From contig OX638133.1 of the NCBI GenBank assembly GCA_951804985.1, forward strand, positions 8,638,501 through 8,702,500: 64,000 nt of DNA, written 5' to 3'. Positions within the stretch are counted from its first letter, which is position 1. The number at the start of each line of letters is the position of its first letter. Below, piece by piece: positions 58,560 through 64,000 of the stretch. The stretch is from Dryomyza anilis. Taxonomy: Eukaryota > Arthropoda > Insecta > Diptera > Dryomyzidae. A program made the position numbers and the translations under genes. The notes under the pieces are model-generated. The model saw only the letters and a list, made by a program, of their open reading frames with translations. It was not told where the DNA came from and did no database searches.

Positions 58560-59900
58560 ACGTATTGTATTATAAAATAGAAGCAACGAATAATAACAAC
58601 GAGTAATAACGAATAATAACAACGAATAGTAGCAACGAAAAGTAGCAACGAGTAGTAGCAACGAATAGTAGCAACGAATAGTAGCAACGAATAGTAGCAA
58701 CGAAAGCAAACAACGATTTAAACAATAACGTATAATAACAACGAATAGTAGCAACGAATAGTAGCAACGAGTAGTAGCAACGAATAGTAGCAACGAGTAG
58801 TAACAACGAATAGTAGCAACGAAAGTAAACAACGATTAAAACAAAGAGTAAATATAACGAATATATTCAACGAATTTTGTATACTTAACAAAATTGACTA
58901 AAAATTGTCAATTTAGTTTAGTATTCCAATTTAAACCAACTCGAACACTTCCTAAATTAAACCAATCACATTTACAGCAATTATTACAACTCAAATATAA
59001 CGAATAAAAATACCAAATAGTTACAATGAATAAAATCATCGAGTAAAAATAACGATTAGAACAAAAAAAAAATAGTTTAAAACTCGAATATCAAGAATTG
59101 AAACAACGAATAGAAGCAATGAATAGAAGCAACGAATAGAAGCAACGAATACAAGCAACGAATAGAAGCAACGAATAGAAACAACGAATTGAAGCAACGA
59201 ATAAAATCAACGAATAATAGCAACGATTAACGTTAAAATAACGATAACCAACAACGAATCCAGTGAGTAGAAACAACGAATTTAAGTTTATAATTATTTA
59301 TATATATTTTCATAACTAAAACTAAATTGACTGACAGCAATAAAACTCTTTACCGACTAGCAATAACTGATAATTAACAATTTAGTTAAGTCTTAATTAT
59401 ATAAATGACATTTTAATTAGTTTTAAATAAACAAATTAAAAATTGGAATATAAGGAATACATATAAAAAATAACAATGAATAAAAAACACCAATAAAAAC
59501 AACGAGTAAACATAACAATTAGCACAAAATGTAATGTGTAGCGATTATCAATTATAATTAAACAATTTAAAATCTTGAATATCAGGAAATTTCCAAAAAA
59601 AAAATTAAAAAGTCTAAAATAACGATTAAAAATAACTTCAATTTACAAAGAATACAAAGAACGAGTAAAAATAACGATTTAAAGAAAACATAAATACAAC
59701 GACTATAATAAATCAATTTGAAAATTCGTGTATTAAGAATTAAATCAACGTATAGAAGTAACGATAGGAAACAACGAATAGAAGTAACGGCAGGAAACAA
59801 CGAGTATCAATAACGATTATAAACAAAGTTTAAAAATACCGATTTCAAACAATGAATCCAATGAGTAGAAACAACGTATAGAATAAACGAGTAATTAATT
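58560..59900. repeat. 13-bp minisatellite (CAACGAATAGTAG)n and drifted relatives
   Basis: The regular blocks are 58590-58825 (CAACGAATAGTAG) and 59095-59225 (CAACGAATAGAAG). Between and after them, AACGAATAAAAAT, AACGATTAAAA and AACGAGTAAAA words continue with drift. The minus strand reads a 13-residue cycle (LLLFVATIRCYYS), which makes open frames of up to 93 codons that are not genes. Confidence 0.92.
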
Positions 59901-61390
59901 TTATATATATTTTTTATAATTATTTTTATTATATTTTTGAAATACATTTTAATAAATAGAGTATTTAATAATTGCTTTTTTATTGTAATTTAGGTTGATT
60001 TTTATATTTTTTACAATATCAATTACTATCAATTAATAATACTTAATAATCGTTCAACATGTTGCAATCAACAACAGCAATTTCTGTTTGTTAAAAAGCC
60101 CAACAGCAACATTCATTCAAGCACATTCAGAGCAAAGTGCAGCCAATAACTAGCAACTTCAATGAATACAAAAGCTTTCTACACTTTTACTTTTCTATTA
60201 TTATTATTCTATTAATTTTAACGCAATTATTGTCATTGTTGGTATTGCCGTTGGTGTGGCGATTGTTGTTAATGTTGATGTTGCCATTGTTATGTGATTA
60301 GTGCTGTCTGGTTATTGCCCATAACTTAAACCCTTCAAGTGCACTGCGCCGAAAGATCATTAACAACAATTTTATATTTAAATGGCTGGCAGCAAAGTAA
60401 AAGAAAAAAAATTAAAAAAAAAAAAAAATTATAAAAAAAAATTGAAAAAAAGAAATTAAAAAATCAAAAAAAGTATGAAAAAATGATAAAAAATTGTAAG
60501 CATTAATAATTAAAAGAAATGTAAATATAAAATTAAAATATTAAAAGAATTAAAAATCTATAAAAAATAATAAAAAAAAACAATAAAGAAAAACCAAAAA
60601 TAAAGAAAATTATTCAAAATTGCATTAACCGTAATTGTTGCTGCCACGCAAAAGCAACAACAATTACTTGCAGACTACAACTCGATTTAATTTTATTTGT
60701 TACATAAATTGAACAATTTGTTAAGTTGCCAATTGACTTTTGCTTTTGTTTAAATTTTTTGTTGTTTTTGCTGCACTCACTAAATTAATGATTTCAACGC
60801 CTTTTGTTTCTTGCAATTGTTTTTTTTTTGTTTGCTTTGCAATAACAACATATTGTTGTTATTGTTGTTGCCTGCAAACTGTTGAAATGAAGAGCAACGA
60901 AAACAATACAAAGTGTTGAAGTTTATGGGAAAATTGTTGCTGCTACTAACAATTGTTGTTTTTTTGTTTTTTTTTCAAGTAACAGCTTGTTGCTGCGCTC
61001 TTGTTGCATTAGCAATGTTGCTGTGAGGCAACAATCAACGCGCATTGCTCTTGGCGCGCACTCGAATTTGGCGCTCAAAAAAAAAACAAAAAAAAAAAAT
61101 AATGCGCGTTTAGGCGCTTATATAATATCGCACAAAGTGAAAGAGTTGCTGAGATGAAAAAGAAAAATAAAAAAATGAAATAATAAAAAAAAAATGAAAC
61201 TGTTGAAATCCACACAATGTGGTGTGAAATTGATTAAATTACTGGTAGGCCAGACAGTTAAGCGTGCAACATAAATGCCAATCAGTGCCAAGTTCAATTA
61301 GGGAACAATGAAGAAATTAATGTATTGTATATTTTTTATAAAAAAAAGTTAATTGGAAAAATATACGATTTTGTTTCATAAAAAATATAT
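59901..61390. other. Intergenic stretch with TTGTTG/CAACAA islands
   Basis: 60040-60390 and 60620-61130 are GC-richer and rich in TTGTTG/CAACAA; 60390-60620 is A-rich low complexity. No gene is recognised. Confidence 0.4.
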
Positions 61391-62115
61391 ATTTGAGACA
61401 ATGATTTTATAGTAAATTTTTGTAGTACTTTGTATTATTTAATAGTATTTACCGATTAATATAATAATTTATACTATTGACTAATTTTAATAGTAAAAAA
61501 ACTATTCATTCTTTCTTTTTTTTTTAGTGTATCACTCTAATTGTTGAGATTTAAGTATTTTACATTGTAATGATTTCATAGTACAATTTTAAAGTACTTT
61601 GTAGTATGTATTTAATGGTATTTACCGTTTAAAATAATAGTTTATCCTATTGACTAATTTTAGAAGTAAAATAAACTATTAATTTAATGTTTTCTTTTCT
61701 GAGTGTATCACTGTAATTTTTGATATTTAAATATTTCACATTGTAATGATTTCTTAGTACAATTTTATAGTACTTTTAATGGTATTTATCGTTTAAAATA
61801 ATAATTTATCCTGTTGACTTATTTTATAGTACTTTGTAGTATTTAATAGTATTTACCGTTTAAAATAATAGTTTATCCTATTGACTAATTTTATAGTAAA
61901 CAAACTATTTATTTAATGTTTTTTTTTCTGAGTGCATCACTTTAATTTTTGAGATTTAAGTGTTTCACATTGTATTGAGTTCATAGTACAATTTTATAGT
62001 ACTTTGTAGTATTTAATGGTATTTACCGTTTAAAATAATAATTTATCCTATTTTAATAGTAAACAAACTATTAGTTTTATGGTGTTTTTTGTGAATCACT
62101 CTAATTTTTGAGATT
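61391..62115. repeat. Tandem ~160-230-bp repeat, about four copies
   Basis: GAGATTTAAGT-type landmarks lie at 61546, 61722, 61951 and 62110. Each copy contains CACATTGTAATGATTTCATA, TAGTACTTTGTAGTATTTAA, TTTACCGTTTAAAATAATA, TTTATCCTATTGACTA and TCTGAGTGTATCACT. The third interval is longer because it holds an extra partial copy (61800-61890). Confidence 0.88.
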
Positions 62116-62306
62116 TGATTATTAATTATTACAATTTAATAATATCCTTATTTTATTTGTATAATATTTGGAATTGATATTGTCTATTACAACAAATTAT
62201 AGTTTAGCTCTTTTAAGTTAATATATTTTTGTATTATAAAAACATTTAATTATGCATTATAATAAATAACATTTAATTTTTATTATAAAAATTATATATC
62301 ACTTTT

Positions 62307-62310
<4 letters not shown>

Positions 62311-62380
<70 letters not shown>
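62311..62380. repeat. (TA)35 dinucleotide microsatellite
   Basis: Seventy bases of uninterrupted TA. It is likely to be polymorphic in length and may extrude as a cruciform. Confidence 0.98.
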
Positions 62381-62385
<5 letters not shown>

Positions 62386-63032
62386 AATAAAATAATATAT
62401 TATTTCAAATAAACTACTAGTTATTTTGCAACTTTTCATTGCCATGACATTTCCGTCACATGTCGCAGAGTGTCATTTAATTAGCCAACTCACACGACAC
62501 TTGACTCGTTGGCAACAACATTATTAGCCACATATTAAGTTGCAAAACTTCATAGATTTGTATTATTTATTTTATGTTATTATTTTTTTTTTTATTATGA
62601 TTTTTCAAACAACTTCAACACGAGCAACAAGTAGCGTTACTACATATTGGGAATGTTCTCAACCACTTTGCAACATGTCAACAACAGTCAGTCAGTTAAC
62701 ATAATCTGTGATCTTGTTGTAGAAACAAAACCATGTTACTAAATTGTGCTTGCATTTGTTGTGCTATTTATTATGCAAAAATTTGAATAATATAGAGTAA
62801 ATCACTTAAATAATACAATGCAATACAATAGAGTATTATGTTAAATTAATGGAATATGCTTATTTAGTTTACTAAGAACATTAGTGTCATTTTATGACGC
62901 TAAAAAACAATAAAAAGTTTATTAAAAAAAAAAAATTAATAAAGGACATACTTTTTTGCATTATATAGTAAGTTTTTTTGTTCTATGGAACCATTTTAGA
63001 ACAAAGTAAAACTGCCAAAATTTAAAATTTAC
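62381..63032. other. Unique stretch
   Basis: 62430-62760 is moderately complex (CATGACATTTCCGTCACATG, GTTGGCAACAACATT) and may be regulatory; the rest is A/T-rich. No gene is seen. Confidence 0.35.
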
Positions 63033-63293
63033 ATATCGTCGTTGTAGAACGAAAAGTCACCAATACATTTTTATGAAATACTTAATTTTCGAGTTTGTTG
63101 ATTAATATTATAAAAAGTAATGGATGCATTTATGAAGTTGAAAAATCAACAAAAAGATTTATATTTTCTTATCATATGGTAAAAAAATTGAGACTATCGA
63201 TAAAAAATTGACAGATTTATAAAGATTTTTGTAAATGAGGATTTGGCATTTTGAAAATGTATTTGGTGACTTTTCGTTCTACAACGACGATAT
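63033..63293. mobile_element. MITE, TCGTCGTTGTAGAACGAAAAGTCAC family, copy 2
   Basis: The ends ATATCGTCGTTGTAGAACGA and TCGTTCTACAACGACGATAT are perfect inverted complements, and the inverted match runs on through AAAAGTCACCAA(A)TAC. The interior matches the copy at 36619-36861 base for base over long stretches (TTGATTAATATTATAAAAAG, CAGATTTATAAAGATTTTTG), with an extra AAATGAGGATTTGG-type insertion here. The ends are better preserved than in copy 1. Confidence 0.92.
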
Positions 63294-63584
63294 GTAGTTT
63301 TTTTATATGTTGTCTTTTTTATCTTCTACTTGAAATCTTTATAAAAGCATTAATGTTTTTGTTTTATATCATTTAAGTACATATGTAATCTTTTCTCTTC
63401 CCTGCTCTAAATTGACCATATTTTTTATATTTTGCAAAATACATTTTTACATCATTCAAGTTTTTTATAATGCAGATCAGTCAAGTTTTGGATAATGCAA
63501 ATATATCATCCATAATTTAAATTTAACAAATTATTTTCTTTATAGCCCGCGCGTTTGTTTTCGTTATTATATTTTAATATATTC
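63294..63584. other. A+T-rich stretch before the satellite
   Basis: TCTTTTTTATCTTCTACTTG at 63313 hints at an old, drifted satellite unit; otherwise nothing is seen. Confidence 0.4.
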
Positions 63585-64000
63585 TAAGAAAACAATTATC
63601 ATACTTTATATTTTCAGTTGACTAATAGCTTCTAGAATTTATTTTATACGTTATCTTCTTTTTATCTTCTTCGCAATATGTTGTTTTAAATATGTTTTAG
63701 ACCGCATTTTTGTTTTTATATTAAGAATAGCTCTTAAAATGTAAATTCTATAATATCTTCCTTTTATCTTCCTAGCGATACTTTTTGTATTATTAAATAT
63801 GATTATAGCTTCTAAAATGTAAGTTATACGTTATCTTCTTTTTATCTTCCTCACGATATGTTGTTTTAAATTAGTTTTTTAACAGCATATAAAGAATAGC
63901 TCTTAAAATGTACATTCAATAATATCTTCCTTTTATCTTCCTGGCGATACTTTTTATATTATTAAATATATTATATTACTAAATATGAATTGTACTATTT
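63585..64000. repeat. 180-bp dimeric tandem repeat running off the window edge
   Basis: TTATCTTCTTTTTATCTTC occurs at 63651 and 63831, exactly 180 bp apart, and the flanking landmarks (AATAGCTTCTA.AAT, CGATATGTTGTTTTAAAT, AATAGCTCTTAAAATGTA, ATATCTTCCTTTTATCTTCC) repeat in step. Within each 180-bp unit two related halves of about 90 bp can be seen, so the array is a dimer of an older monomer. More than two units are present before the window ends. Confidence 0.88.

Noticed and set aside
58466..59276. Minus-strand ORFs with LLLFVATIRCYYS cycles resembling a membrane protein
   Set aside because: By-product of the 13-bp array.

Overview
The window looks like nuclear DNA of a higher fly (Diptera, Schizophora; probably calyptrate, inferred and not proven). 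The evidence is the very A+T-rich base composition, short 68-69 bp introns with GT..AG borders, a single-domain von Willebrand C (SVWC) secreted protein gene, a fly-type mini-me/DINE-1-like Helitron relative carrying a (GTCY)n tract, a tRNA-derived SINE of a type I recall from flies, a LINE with RNase H, and many CAA/CAG (GTT/GCT) triplet stretches. Nothing bacterial is present: no operons, rRNA, CRISPR or origins.

The window is gene-poor. The only gene I can support with confidence is a three-exon SVWC gene at 21024-21475 (+), which encodes a 104-residue secreted protein with eight cysteines in its mature part. A TATA-like/initiator pair lies upstream and a polyadenylation signal downstream. 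A GC-richer island at 15121-15640 may be the promoter and first exon of another gene; a CTCF-like site lies about 0.4 kb beyond it. A few short ORFs look like secreted peptides but cannot be told from chance.

Mobile elements cluster in the first 28 kb. There are several copies of a CACACAGAAAA-ended MITE family (5.8-12 kb), a SINE (7061), a Helentron/mini-me element (9401-10080), a 114-bp MITE (20538), an 892-bp MITE with TA target duplications (21905-22796) and a partial relative (19456). A long inverted-repeat element (23.39-24.44 kb) is itself interrupted by a Harbinger-like MITE with TTA target duplications (23596-23761). A 5'-truncated LINE (25170-27066, minus) has a poly-A tail, a 10-bp target-site duplication and one in-frame stop between its RT and RNase H parts. 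A further MITE family has one copy at 36.6 kb and another at 63.0 kb.

The rest is dominated by short-period tandem arrays: 11 bp (0-3 kb and 53.8-55.0 kb), 12-13 bp (9-10.8, 30.2-31.1 and 58.6-59.9 kb), 15 bp (17.6, 32.5-33.2 and 57.0-57.6 kb), 19 bp (29 kb), 23-24 bp (16.7 and 34.1 kb), 9 bp (41.8-43.5 kb, about 195 copies) and 10 bp (45.34-45.64 kb, exactly 30 units). Longer units of roughly 160-330 bp lie at 14.5, 18.7, 39-40.5, 47.5-48.5, 61.4-62.1 and 63.6-64.0 kb. Several arrays read as long open frames only because of their repetition. Between arrays are A+T-rich unique stretches and moderately GC-rich islands full of CAA/CAG triplets, typical of fly intergenic or intronic regulatory DNA. 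All coordinates and periods were read by eye; element edges may be off by a few bases unless a duplication or inverted repeat fixes them.
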